Shown in pieces: positions 34,378 through 43,037 of a DNA stretch of 64,000 nt. Source of the DNA: Halalkaliarchaeum sp. AArc-CO (GTDB lineage Archaea > Halobacteriota > Halobacteria > Halobacteriales > Haloferacaceae); contig NZ_CP087723.1 in assembly GCF_024972735.1 (NCBI RefSeq), positions 806,001 through 870,000 on the forward strand, written 5' to 3'. The notes beneath the pieces were generated by a model. It made no database searches. It was not told where the DNA came from and saw nothing but the letters and a program-made list of their open reading frames with translations. A program made the translations under genes and the position numbers. Positions within the stretch are counted from its first letter, which is position 1; each line of letters begins with the position of its first letter.

Positions 34378-35310
34378 TCAGCCCTCATCCAGGTAATAAT
34401 TAACAGTCCGTTCGAGCCCCCGTTCGAACGTATAGTCTGGTTCCCAGCCCAGCGCTTCGATTTTCCCCGTTTCGAGTGCGTAGCGCTGGTCATGGCCGGC
34501 ACGATCCTCTACAAATTTGATTAGATCGTCATCTGCCCCGACGACATCCAGAATCGCTTCGGTGACTTCGAGATTCGTCTTTTCTATGTGGCTGCCGATG
34601 TTATATATTTCTCCAACAGCACCCTCCCTGAGAACCAGATCGAGTGCGCGACAGTTGTCTTCGACGTAGATCCACTCCCGCACGTTAGAACCGTCGCCGT
34701 ATACCGGGAGCGGAGTTCCGACTGCAGCGTTTTGGATGAACTTTGGAATGAGCTTCTCCGGGTGCTGGCGGGGCCCGAAATTGTTACACGTACGCGTGAT
34801 AACCACGGGGACGTCGTGGGTGATGTGGAAGCTCTGTGCGAGCAGGTCAGCACCAGCCTTCGTCGCTGCATACGGGTTGCGAGGATTGAGCTGATCGTCC
34901 TCGGAGAAGTTCCCGTCGAGAATCTGGCCGTACACTTCGTCAGTCGAAATCTGGAGGAACCGTTCGACGCCGGTTTCTTTTGCGGCGTCGAGGAGTGTTT
35001 GCGTCCCCTGGACGTTCGTCGTCACGAACGGCTTCGAGCCGTCGATTGATCGATCTACGTGGGATTCCGCGGCAAAGTTGGCAATGACATCGACGTCAGC
35101 AACGAGATCTGCAACAACATCGCGGTCGCGTATATCGCCTTCCACAAACGTGTGACGCGGGTCGTCAATCACTGGTTCGAGATTTCCTTTCGAGCCCGCG
35201 TATGTCAGGGCGTCCAGCGTAATTATCTCAACATCATCGTGTTCCGTGAGCATGTACTGAACGAAGTTCGATCCAATAAACCCGGCTCCGCCTGTGACGA
35301 GAATTTTCAT
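34378..35310 (-). CDS. rfbB: dTDP-glucose 4,6-dehydratase
   Basis: 310 aa. It converts dTDP-glucose to dTDP-4-keto-6-deoxyglucose. NAD-binding GxxGxxG is in ILVTGGAGFIGSNFVQYML; NFAAESHVDRSI is the family-specific block; the catalytic stretch is ISTDEVYGQI (Asp-Glu) with YAATKAGADLL (YxxxK); TRTCNNFGPRQHPEKLIPKF and YGDGSNVREWIYVEDNCRA complete it. With rfbA and rfbC it forms the dTDP-6-deoxysugar route, although it is separated from them by the GT61 gene. Confidence 0.95.
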   Translation of the reverse strand: MKILVTGGAGFIGSNFVQYMLTEHDDVEIITLDALTYAGSKGNLEPVIDDPRHTFVEGDIRDRDVVADLVADVDVIANFAAESHVDRSIDGSKPFVTTNVQGTQTLLDAAKETGVERFLQISTDEVYGQILDGNFSEDDQLNPRNPYAATKAGADLLAQSFHITHDVPVVITRTCNNFGPRQHPEKLIPKFIQNAAVGTPLPVYGDGSNVREWIYVEDNCRALDLVLREGAVGEIYNIGSHIEKTNLEVTEAILDVVGADDDLIKFVEDRAGHDQRYALETGKIEALGWEPDYTFERGLERTVNYYLDEG

Positions 35311-35422
35311 ACAATATCTGTATTCGTTCTCCCTATTGATAGTGGTTCTCGCCGACCTGAATGAAACAGCAGATGGCGATATACAGGATTTCGCCCTGGA
35401 ATAGTTTATTTTCTAACATGTT

Positions 35423-36733
35423 TCATGTGGACGCCCGTTTTAGCAGTTCCCGCAATTCAGCAACGTCAATTTCGATAGGGGTGTGGTGACCCCGTTCTCC
35501 TTCACTCTGCAAATAGTGATACTCATGACCGCACAACTGGGCCAGGTGCTGATATGAGGGGTATGATTTGTTGAGTAGTTCGATAACGCAGGTGTCACTC
35601 GAGAAGATCATATTCGTCAACCCCGCCCCGTGTGGTCCGATGAGAATCTCTGCATTCTCATAGAGCGCAATCTGCTCGGCGATCGAAAGCGTTTCTGGGG
35701 TACACATTGTAATGTCGAACTCGTCCAGCACCCGTTTCAGGTCCTCCCTGTTGCTGACGTACCGGCCGCGATCAGCAAGGTTCTCCCGTGACACATAGAC
35801 TCGGTCAGGATGTTCCGTAGTGGTGGGTGGCGCCCGCGACTTCATTTCCCGACTCAGCCAGGCGATATCTTCTCTCGACGGTTCATACACTGACTGGTTT
35901 CTCGGGATACTTTCACGACATGACGAAACGATCAACCGATCAGCTTTCGCAACTGGCACCGCTAACGGGACGGCGGAATCGACCCCGACGAGAGAGAGCG
36001 TTTCTTCAATCCAGCCGGGGGGATCCGACTCTATTATAACAGTTGGATCGCGCCCTGTCATCTCTTTGTAGTGTTCGAGTCCACGGAGGGTCGGCAACTG
36101 ATCCAGTACCCAGTGACCGTAGCTCGTGTCTCGTCGAAACAATGGAAAAACTGAGTCGAATCGCGCCTGTTCGTGAAATCGACTACGTGACTGTACGTAT
36201 CCTCGACACAGCTGCCCCATTCTATCGCTGGTCGAACGGTCAGAATACTCTGTTCGCTTATGGAATGGCGTATCCGCCCGAGACGCCCCCTTCCGAGCCC
36301 CGAATAGTGGTTTCTCCGTCTCCATGATTACGTTTCTATTCTGATCCACCACGAGAGGATCGGCGGCGTTGATCAGGAGCCCCCCATTTAGTTCACAAAC
36401 GAATGGTCGTCGCACGTCATACGTTCCTGCATATTCGGCAAACAGATCAGGGACGCTTCGGTCTTCCAGGGTCTTGTCTGCCTGGGGCTTGATTTCTATT
36501 TCCTCAGCTGAACCGTATTCCCAATATCCACCACTCTCTTTTGCCCCCTGGATCATCTCCTCACGCGTCAGCGAACCAAATAGGGCTTTGAAAAGCAAGA
36601 CGTTCGAGACATCTACGATACGGTTCGTTGCCGCCTTGAGAAAACTCCCGACGCCGTCCTGTTTGACTTTTCTGGTCGACCTCGTGGCAATCTCTGCGGT
36701 CCGTACGCGGCCCAGCGATAGTATCGAAAGCAT
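35423..36733 (-). CDS. GT61-family glycosyltransferase (DUF563)
   Basis: 436 aa. The C-terminal half carries the family signature: FPLFRRDTSYGHWVLDQLPT, then DRVYVSRENLADRGRYVSNRE and LYENAEILIGPHGAGLTNMIF, where the GPHGAGLTN motif is diagnostic. The N-terminal 130 residues are less conserved. The acceptor is probably a membrane-linked glycan. It starts 3 nt before the end of rfbC, with which it is co-directional, so it belongs to the rfbA-rfbC transcript. Confidence 0.85.
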   Translation of the reverse strand: MLSILSLGRVRTAEIATRSTRKVKQDGVGSFLKAATNRIVDVSNVLLFKALFGSLTREEMIQGAKESGGYWEYGSAEEIEIKPQADKTLEDRSVPDLFAEYAGTYDVRRPFVCELNGGLLINAADPLVVDQNRNVIMETEKPLFGARKGASRADTPFHKRTEYSDRSTSDRMGQLCRGYVQSRSRFHEQARFDSVFPLFRRDTSYGHWVLDQLPTLRGLEHYKEMTGRDPTVIIESDPPGWIEETLSLVGVDSAVPLAVPVAKADRLIVSSCRESIPRNQSVYEPSREDIAWLSREMKSRAPPTTTEHPDRVYVSRENLADRGRYVSNREDLKRVLDEFDITMCTPETLSIAEQIALYENAEILIGPHGAGLTNMIFSSDTCVIELLNKSYPSYQHLAQLCGHEYHYLQSEGERGHHTPIEIDVAELRELLKRAST

Positions 36734-36736
36734 AGT

Positions 36737-37294
36737 TTAAAACACCAGGTCGTTTTCAATCGCGGTTTCCAGTGTCGGCCAGTTCCGATCTTTCTCGGAC
36801 AGAATCGGATCGTCAGATGGCCAGTCAATAGCCAACGTGGGGTCGTCCCAAATTATCCCTCCTTCTCTGTTCGGCCGATAGTCATTATCGACCTTATACC
36901 GGACTTTCGCGGTATCGCTCAGTGTCAGAAACCCGTGGGCATACTCACGAGGAACGTATAACATCAGTTTGTTTTCTTCAGAGAGGATTGTCGAGGTGTA
37001 TTCCCCGAACGTCGGCGATGCTTTCTTGAGATCGACGACGACGTCGAATATCTTCCCCGCGGTACACTGGACTATCTTTGCCTGTGCAGCATCGCCCGTT
37101 TGATAATGGAGTCCCCGAAGCACATTCGACGTTGATTTGGAAAAATTGTCCTGAATAAATCCCACATCAATTCCTGCCTCTTCAAACGCTTCCCGTTTGT
37201 ACGTCTCCATGAACAGCCCTCTATCGTCTTCAAATACCTCGGGTTTGATCGCTTTCAATCCACGGAGCTCGGTGTCAGAAAACTCGAATGGCAC
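36737..37294 (-). CDS. rfbC: dTDP-4-dehydrorhamnose 3,5-epimerase
   Basis: 185 aa cupin-fold enzyme of normal length. Family blocks are present: LRGLKAIKPEVFEDDRGLFMETY, FIQDNFSKSTSNVLRGLHYQ (catalytic His in RGLHYQ), AKIVQCTAGKIFDVVVDL, MLYVPREYAHGFLTLSD (AHGF) and VRYKVDNDYRPNREGGI. It inverts C3 and C5 of the 4-keto-6-deoxy sugar in the dTDP-L-rhamnose pathway. The fourth enzyme, RmlD, is not recognised nearby. Confidence 0.94.
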   Translation of the reverse strand: MPFEFSDTELRGLKAIKPEVFEDDRGLFMETYKREAFEEAGIDVGFIQDNFSKSTSNVLRGLHYQTGDAAQAKIVQCTAGKIFDVVVDLKKASPTFGEYTSTILSEENKLMLYVPREYAHGFLTLSDTAKVRYKVDNDYRPNREGGIIWDDPTLAIDWPSDDPILSEKDRNWPTLETAIENDLVF

Positions 37295-37401
37295 GATTAT
37301 GTCTAACGAACCAGATATGCAAAGTTAGTTATAGAGTTTCTATTGGAGGCGATCCCGCAGCGAACGTCGACGTCACGTGTATTCACAACAGAAACGGAGC
37401 G

Positions 37402-37575
37402 TCATTTCGATTTCCCTCGCGACTTGAGCGAAACCTTCTTTTTCTCCTGTATATCCTCGAACGACAGTATCTCCTCACACTCATAGTAGGGACATTTCAT
37501 GACTCGCTCTTCTTCGAGTACATTCTCCGCTACGATCGTCCCGCATTCTGAACAGGTCAGTGTTGTGATTTGCAT
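37402..37575 (-). CDS. Small zinc-ribbon protein between rfbA and rfbC
   Basis: 57 aa. It starts MQITTLTCSECGTIVAENVL and continues RVMKCPYYECEE, giving a CxxC...CxxxxC pair that fits a small zinc ribbon, then a basic tail (EKKKVSLKSRGKSK). The ATG is 3 nt after the rfbA stop. Codon use and the tight spacing support a real gene. Function unknown; it may be a regulator or a scaffold, given its nucleic-acid-binding type fold. Confidence 0.68.
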   Translation of the reverse strand: MQITTLTCSECGTIVAENVLEEERVMKCPYYECEEILSFEDIQEKKKVSLKSRGKSK

Positions 37576-37577
37576 CG

Positions 37578-38651
37578 TCAGAACCCCAGGTTTGAATCTT
37601 CACCGACGACAAGTCGGCGACCTTCCGGCTTTTTGTCGTTGCCGTTTTTGATGTCTGTTCCCTGCCCGATGAGACTGTCGACGATCTTATCATACGTTCT
37701 GATAGTGGAGTTCCCCACGATAACGCTGTTTTCGATGTGCGTATTTTCAATCGTCGAGTTCGGTCCAATCGAGGTGTACGGTCCCAGATACGTCTCGTCT
37801 TTGATCACTGTCCCGGCATCGATAGAGACGGGACCGCGCACGACCGCCCCGGATTCCACCGTCGCTGTCTCGTGCAGCTCGATCGTCCCCATCGTTTCGG
37901 CACCCTCTTCAATCGTCCCGTCGATCGAGGAACTCATCTCACCGAGAATCAGTCGGTTGGCAGAGATGATGTCTTTGGGTTTTCCAGTATCTTTCCACCA
38001 TCCTTCCACCGTATGGGAGTCGATCACCTCGTCGTGATCTATGAGCCACTGAAATACATCCGTGATTTCCAGTTCGTTTCGCCACGAGGGCGTTATCTCC
38101 TCGATAGCTTCGAAGGCTAACGGAGACAGGATGTATATCCCGATAATCGCGACGTTGCTTGGCGGGTCATCCGGTTTCTCGACGATCTGAACGACGTTAT
38201 CGTCCTCGTCCAGGTCGACCACACCAAACCGCTCGGGATTGTCCACCTCCTGGAGAGCGATGCCCCCAGCATACTCACCCCGCTTGAAACTGTCGAGCAA
38301 CGGTTCGATCGGTTGTCTGAGTATGTTGTCTCCCAGGTACACCACGAAGTCGTCGTTTCCGATGAAGTCTCGCGTGCAGCCGATTGCATGTGCGATACCG
38401 AGTGGATCACCTTGAACGATATACGTGATCTCAACACCGAACTTCGAACCGTCCCCCAAAAATTGTTGAACTTCTTCCCGGCTCTTATTCCCGAGGACGA
38501 TCCCGATTTCGGTGATGCCTGCTTCTCGCAGGTCCTCGATCGCGTACTGGAGGACCGGTTTGTTCGCAACGGGTATGAGTTGTTTCGGGCCGGTGTGAGT
38601 AATTGGTCGGAGGCGACTTCCTGTCCCCCCCGATAACAAAACACCTTTCAT
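37578..38651 (-). CDS. rfbA: Glucose-1-phosphate thymidylyltransferase (long archaeal form)
   Basis: 357 aa. The N-terminal nucleotidyltransferase starts MKGVLLSGGTGSRLRPITHT (GGxGxRLxPxT) with GPKQLIPVANKPVLQYAIED, VVYLGDNIL, and GWWKDTGKP. The C-terminal 110 residues are left-handed beta-helix repeats (TVIKDETYLGPYTSIGPNSTI), as in the long RmlA-like enzymes of archaea. It makes dTDP-glucose from dTTP and glucose-1-phosphate. It heads the minus-strand unit rfbA, zinc ribbon, rfbC, GT61, rfbB. Confidence 0.92.
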   Translation of the reverse strand: MKGVLLSGGTGSRLRPITHTGPKQLIPVANKPVLQYAIEDLREAGITEIGIVLGNKSREEVQQFLGDGSKFGVEITYIVQGDPLGIAHAIGCTRDFIGNDDFVVYLGDNILRQPIEPLLDSFKRGEYAGGIALQEVDNPERFGVVDLDEDDNVVQIVEKPDDPPSNVAIIGIYILSPLAFEAIEEITPSWRNELEITDVFQWLIDHDEVIDSHTVEGWWKDTGKPKDIISANRLILGEMSSSIDGTIEEGAETMGTIELHETATVESGAVVRGPVSIDAGTVIKDETYLGPYTSIGPNSTIENTHIENSVIVGNSTIRTYDKIVDSLIGQGTDIKNGNDKKPEGRRLVVGEDSNLGF

Positions 38652-38677
38652 CTGTCCCCCGTCGGTATGTCGAACCG

Positions 38678-38687
38678 CTTATTTATC
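38678..38687 (-). promoter_or_regulatory. TATA box of the rfbA unit; surrounding 420-bp gap
   Basis: The minus strand reads GATAAATAAG, 27-36 nt before the rfbA ATG. The remaining gap to 39072 is AT-rich, separates divergent genes and holds no convincing gene; a 23-codon frame at about 38967 is too short and lacks support. The last 60 bases before 39073 (TTCTAATTATCAT) probably hold the promoter of the GT4 gene. Confidence 0.5.
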
Positions 38688-39072
38688 GGTGACATTTTTG
38701 CAACGTTACTGGGCCTGATTGCCTCGAACGTTCCTCTCTGGTGGTGAATTCCTCCGTCCGGTCGATTCGACGGGTCGGTCCACATATCCGCTACTAACCT
38801 TCTGGTGTCATTGTTAGTAGTCGCTTTACCGCTCCGGTTACTGGGCAATTGACCGATGACGCTAACTAAGTCGCTCTCTGATTTTCCTATCACCTCCTTC
38901 GATTCGCTATTTTCATCCTTCCCCTACCGAGAACCTCCCTTCCTCGGGTTCAATGGACGGTGCCATCATGAATAAACGAGCTAGAACTTACTATATTCTG
39001 ATTATTCTTGAGGTTGCTGATCAAGAAAGACCCCGTTAACAAAGTTTCATAGGACGAAATTCTAATTATCAT

Positions 39073-40287
39073 ATGAACGTCCTATACTACTTGAGGGTGT
39101 TTCCAAAACTGTCTGAAAGTTTCGTCCTCAATGAAATTCATACGCTGAACCAACTGGGTCACAACGTTGCAGTATTCGCATTGAACTCCGCCGACGATCC
39201 GCTCACACACCAGGAATTCGAAGAGCTAGATATTCCCATCAGGTACGCTGAACATCCAAAATACACGGATCTCCCGAAAACGATATTCTCCAAAACTCTA
39301 TCACGATTTCTTCCGAAAGTTTATTCGAAAGAAATATCAACTAAAGATAATATCGGAAACGCTGTCTGGACGGAGCAGTGTATTGAATTCATCGAACAGT
39401 TAGACTGGGAAATCGATTGTCTGCACTCCCACTTTGCTATTGAGTATACGTTTCCCTGTGGGTATATCAGCTCGTATTACGACGTCCCGTTTACTCTCAC
39501 AACTCATGCGTACGATCTATACCGCGACTCCGGGCCTCACACTGGTACCCTGCTCGAAATTGCCGATCGAATAATTACAATATCGCAATACAATAAGAGA
39601 TACATTACCGAACGATTCGCACCGAGTACACCGATTGATGTCGTTTACCTTGGGATACGACCCGACAAATTTTCTCCGAGTGATCAGGTCATCGACAATC
39701 GGGTTCTCACTGTCGCTCGGCTTCATGAAAAAAAGGGTGTGGATGTCGCTCTTGAAACGATTGCCGTTGTCGCTCGGGAAGTTCCAGACGTCGAGTACCA
39801 CATCGTTGGAACGGGGCGACAATTCGAGCACCTTTCACAGCGGGTGTCGGAGTTGGGTATCGAGCGAAATGTCGAGTTCTTGGGGAACGTTTCCGACGAA
39901 CAGTTGCTCACCGAATATGACCAGGCCAGGTGTTTCTTGCTCCCTTGCGTCATCGCAGAATCGGGGGACAGAGACGGGATACCGGTGTCGTTGATGGAGG
40001 CGATGGCGATGCGAACACCACCAGTTTCGACGACAATATCGGGAATTCCCGAACTCGTTGACCACGGGACGAACGGGCTGTTGACCGAGCCGCGGGAGCC
40101 GGAAGCAACAGCCAGAGCGGTATTAGAACTATTAGGAAACGACTCAGAATGGTCGGTCTACGCCGATCGGTCACGAGATAAGGTTGTTGAGGTATTCAAC
40201 GTAACTGAGCAAGTGGAAAACCTCGTTGCGTCATTCGAAATGGCTCGGGATTCAGTAGTCGAAACACCAGTTCCTAACAATAAATAG
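39073..40287 (+). CDS. GT4-family glycosyltransferase
   Basis: 404 aa GT-B fold enzyme. It starts MNVLYYLRVFPKLSESFVLN, a common opening for this group. The C-terminal domain shows VLTVARLHEKKGVDVALETI, YHIVGTGRQFEHL, VEFLGNVSDEQLLTEYDQARCFLLPCVIAESGDRDGIPVSLMEAMA (E-x7-E nucleotide-sugar motif region) and GIPELVDHGTNGLLTEP. It retains the donor configuration. Acceptor and sugar are not predictable. Codon use is AT-richer than the core. Confidence 0.9.
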   Translation: MNVLYYLRVFPKLSESFVLNEIHTLNQLGHNVAVFALNSADDPLTHQEFEELDIPIRYAEHPKYTDLPKTIFSKTLSRFLPKVYSKEISTKDNIGNAVWTEQCIEFIEQLDWEIDCLHSHFAIEYTFPCGYISSYYDVPFTLTTHAYDLYRDSGPHTGTLLEIADRIITISQYNKRYITERFAPSTPIDVVYLGIRPDKFSPSDQVIDNRVLTVARLHEKKGVDVALETIAVVAREVPDVEYHIVGTGRQFEHLSQRVSELGIERNVEFLGNVSDEQLLTEYDQARCFLLPCVIAESGDRDGIPVSLMEAMAMRTPPVSTTISGIPELVDHGTNGLLTEPREPEATARAVLELLGNDSEWSVYADRSRDKVVEVFNVTEQVENLVASFEMARDSVVETPVPNNK

Positions 40288-40313
40288 GCCCTCGATGATT
40301 TTCCATCTGCCCG

Positions 40314-41879
40314 TTAGTTTTGAGATTCGACGTTATTGGGGACCGTACACGAACTACGATTGCTAATATTTCGGACGGTCCCGTTGGAGTTCGTGAAGCG
40401 GACCGGCAGTCCTCCCACGTTGATATTCGAGTTCCTGACTATCACGTCGTTACAGTTTTCAAACGCTATTCCGTCAACTGCACTATTCGGTGCGTGAATA
40501 CAACAGTTAGTTATCCTGGTGTTGTTCCTCCCGGTCTGGACCGCAATAACTGCACCTTGATATTGTGTTTCAGCTGTAGCGGTCACGTCAACGTTTTCTA
40601 ACGTCACCCCGTGCGGTTCTTCGGCACCGGCTTTAATCGATTGAAGCCAAAATGTCTGCGCCGTGGTGTTGTTATATACCCGACAGTTCTTCATCGTAAA
40701 TCCGCCGGGATTTGAGACGCCCGTGTCAGAAAGTCTGATTACTCCGTTCGGAGGTCCCTCGTGCCTTTCATCGAGGTCGATGTTGTAGTACTCGATGTCG
40801 CAATCTTCGAAAACCACTCCAGACTCTCCTTTTCGAGAGTCTATGTGAATTCCAGTTCCGTGACGGGGTTTGGATCCCTTCGTCGGATAACGGATATCGT
40901 CGTGGTTTATAACCACACGTGCGCCAGTTACCGACGAAATTTTTGTGGGATGCTTTCCTCCCTGAAGACGAAGGTTCGAAATATCGTTGTTTCTAAATAA
41001 GCCACCCCTTACTGTAATAACGCCTTCGTTGTTCGTGGATCGGAACGCGTTTCCACCACTCTGTTCGAGGTGTAAATCTTCGTAGATCACTTCCCCGATG
41101 TGGTCGGGATAATGGCGAATGTACGTCGTTCCGGGAGACGTTCCGGTTCGGGATCTATGGCCCCCGTACCAGGCACCGCCACGTCCAATCGTCAGGCGGC
41201 GAAGTTTGTTGACGCCGTGGATGTTTGCACCGGTAGTCTCGGCAACGTTACACCGTATCAGTTGACCATATCCTTTGCTCTGTGCCGGAATAAACCCCAA
41301 CCATTCGACATCTTCTATGAGACCCCCGTCATTACAGTCGAACCTCACGCTCACTGAGGTCTCCCTGTCGTCCGTCAACTGAATTGAAAAATTCTTGAGC
41401 AGAATGTCCTTGCCTCCCGCTTGATAAAAAAACCAAAATCCCTTTTTTTCAGACGCATTCGGGAAGTGAAACTGGACGTCGGTGTGAGATTCCCCGCGAC
41501 CAACCATGCCAAATCGGGATGGGTTATACGGTGGATTTGTGGGTGCCTCTTGGGCGACCGTGTAGTCCCCTGGGGGGAATTCAATGAGTGTCCCGGTTTC
41601 GACGCCGTCAGCGAGCGCATCATCTATGGGTTCCTCACCGGTGGCATCCATACCGAGGTCGTCGACCGCATCCACAACACGATCGAACTCGAAGTCGTCC
41701 TCGACCAGTTTTTCGTCCCTTCTATCGTCCATCACAGCCGGAGTTTGTGACTCCTGGATCGGCTGATTTGGTGACGCCTTTCTCTGGTCTCCACTGATTT
41801 CACTCGGTGGGGTGCCTGTGCAGCCGCTCAGACTAACAACTCCTGCCGCAAGCATTTGAAGAATTTTCCGACGGCGCAT
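40314..41879 (-). CDS. Exported parallel beta-helix lipoprotein (paralogue of 44934-48113)
   Basis: 521 aa from the ATG at 41879. The start MRRRKILQMLAAGVVSLSGC is a signal with lipobox (LSGC), so the mature protein is probably a membrane-anchored lipoprotein. After an Asp-rich spacer, a right-handed beta-helix runs over most of the length (EDVEWLGF, VITVRGGLFRNNDISNLRLQ, FEDCDIEYYNIDLDE, RITNCCIHAPNSAVDGIAF). It shares the motifs FDRVVDAVDDLGMD, GTLIEFPPGDY and HLEQSGGNAFRSTNN with the larger neighbour. The fold suggests a polysaccharide lyase, hydrolase or epimerase acting outside the cell; catalytic residues are not assigned. It converges with the GT4 gene. Confidence 0.82.
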   Translation of the reverse strand: MRRRKILQMLAAGVVSLSGCTGTPPSEISGDQRKASPNQPIQESQTPAVMDDRRDEKLVEDDFEFDRVVDAVDDLGMDATGEEPIDDALADGVETGTLIEFPPGDYTVAQEAPTNPPYNPSRFGMVGRGESHTDVQFHFPNASEKKGFWFFYQAGGKDILLKNFSIQLTDDRETSVSVRFDCNDGGLIEDVEWLGFIPAQSKGYGQLIRCNVAETTGANIHGVNKLRRLTIGRGGAWYGGHRSRTGTSPGTTYIRHYPDHIGEVIYEDLHLEQSGGNAFRSTNNEGVITVRGGLFRNNDISNLRLQGGKHPTKISSVTGARVVINHDDIRYPTKGSKPRHGTGIHIDSRKGESGVVFEDCDIEYYNIDLDERHEGPPNGVIRLSDTGVSNPGGFTMKNCRVYNNTTAQTFWLQSIKAGAEEPHGVTLENVDVTATAETQYQGAVIAVQTGRNNTRITNCCIHAPNSAVDGIAFENCNDVIVRNSNINVGGLPVRFTNSNGTVRNISNRSSCTVPNNVESQN

Positions 41880-41996
41880 TACGTCTCTTTCCTTGATGTA
41901 GTATTTTACCCAAACGAACAATTTTGTTATGTGGGGGTTATTATTTATACAATATACTTAACTAAGCGTCTGCCACGACAGCATTTTGCTGACCCG

Positions 41997-42974
41997 ATGA
42001 CTGTCGACCGAGAGTTGGGAAACGTCCCTCTGGTTTCCGTCGTCCTCCCTACCTATGATCGTCCCGAATTCTTAGCGGAAGCTGTTCGAAGCGTACGACA
42101 ACAGACGTATCCTCGCATCGAACTCGTGGTAGTGGACGACTGTTCACCCCGACCAGCTGCGGACATATTAGCGGAGGTAAATACCGGATCAATATTCTCG
42201 GTCCGATGTATCCGTCACGATGAGAACAGCGGTGCCAACGCTGCACGAAATACTGGTATCCGTGAGGCTAACGGGAAGTTCATCGCGTTTCTCGATGATG
42301 ACGACAAGTGGTTACCGAAAAAAATTGGTCGACAGGTATACCGATTTAACGAAGGTCCGGACAATTTAGGGGTAGTTACTGTCGGTAGCCGAATCGTAGA
42401 CGAAGACGGTAATCAGATCGGAATTTCTCGGCCATCCATCAACGGTAATGCCATCAAACCCCTATTATATGGGAGTATTGTCGGATCGTTTTCGCGAATT
42501 ATGGTGCGGACAGACGTGGTCGCTCGAGCGGGGTTTCTCGACGAAACATTTCCTAGTTGGCAGGATCGAGAGTGGTATCTCCGGCTCGCACAACATTGTA
42601 CATTCGCTTCGGAAGAGGATATCTTGGTGGAACGACGAGTCGATGCAAACGGTCGAATAAGCGACGATTTCGAAACAAAGCGCGATGTATCCTTCCATCG
42701 ATTCCTTGAGAAGCACCGGTCCCTGGCCGCAGAACAGGGATTATTAGTTGAACGAAGGTTCGTTGCCACTCTCTCGCGGACACTAGCGTTTTCAGGACTC
42801 TCCAATGGATACTATCGGGAGTCAGTCAAGTATCTCCTGCTCGCACTCGTGTATTATCCGTTCGACCCGAAGACCTATTTGTACCTGTGTTTGGCTGTCG
42901 GTGGACCGATTACGTTCGGATCTGCCCGGCGTCTCAAGCAGAATCTCAGCGGCGAAACCGGTATGTTTTCGTGA
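41997..42974 (+). CDS. GT2-family glycosyltransferase
   Basis: 325 aa from the ATG at 41997. GT-A features: VSVVLPTYDRPEFLAEAVRS, IELVVVDDCSPRPAADIL, NSGANAARNTGIREANGKFIAFLDDDDKWLPKKI (the DxD), and later FPSWQDREWYLRLAQHCTF (the ED/QD acceptor block). Such enzymes add one sugar to a lipid-linked or polymeric glycan. In-frame codons upstream to 41856 are antisense to the beta-helix gene's signal region and are excluded. It is followed 63 nt later by the AsnB-like gene. Confidence 0.9.
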   Translation: MTVDRELGNVPLVSVVLPTYDRPEFLAEAVRSVRQQTYPRIELVVVDDCSPRPAADILAEVNTGSIFSVRCIRHDENSGANAARNTGIREANGKFIAFLDDDDKWLPKKIGRQVYRFNEGPDNLGVVTVGSRIVDEDGNQIGISRPSINGNAIKPLLYGSIVGSFSRIMVRTDVVARAGFLDETFPSWQDREWYLRLAQHCTFASEEDILVERRVDANGRISDDFETKRDVSFHRFLEKHRSLAAEQGLLVERRFVATLSRTLAFSGLSNGYYRESVKYLLLALVYYPFDPKTYLYLCLAVGGPITFGSARRLKQNLSGETGMFS

Positions 42975-43037
42975 AATCCTCCGCAAAGAGGGTCTAAGAG
43001 TGCAATAACAAAGCGGTGAACGTGAGCATATGTGACC

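Noticed and set aside
38967-39038. 23-codon frame starting MNKRARTYYILI
   Set aside because: Too short, in an AT-rich promoter region, with no ribosome site or conservation evidence.
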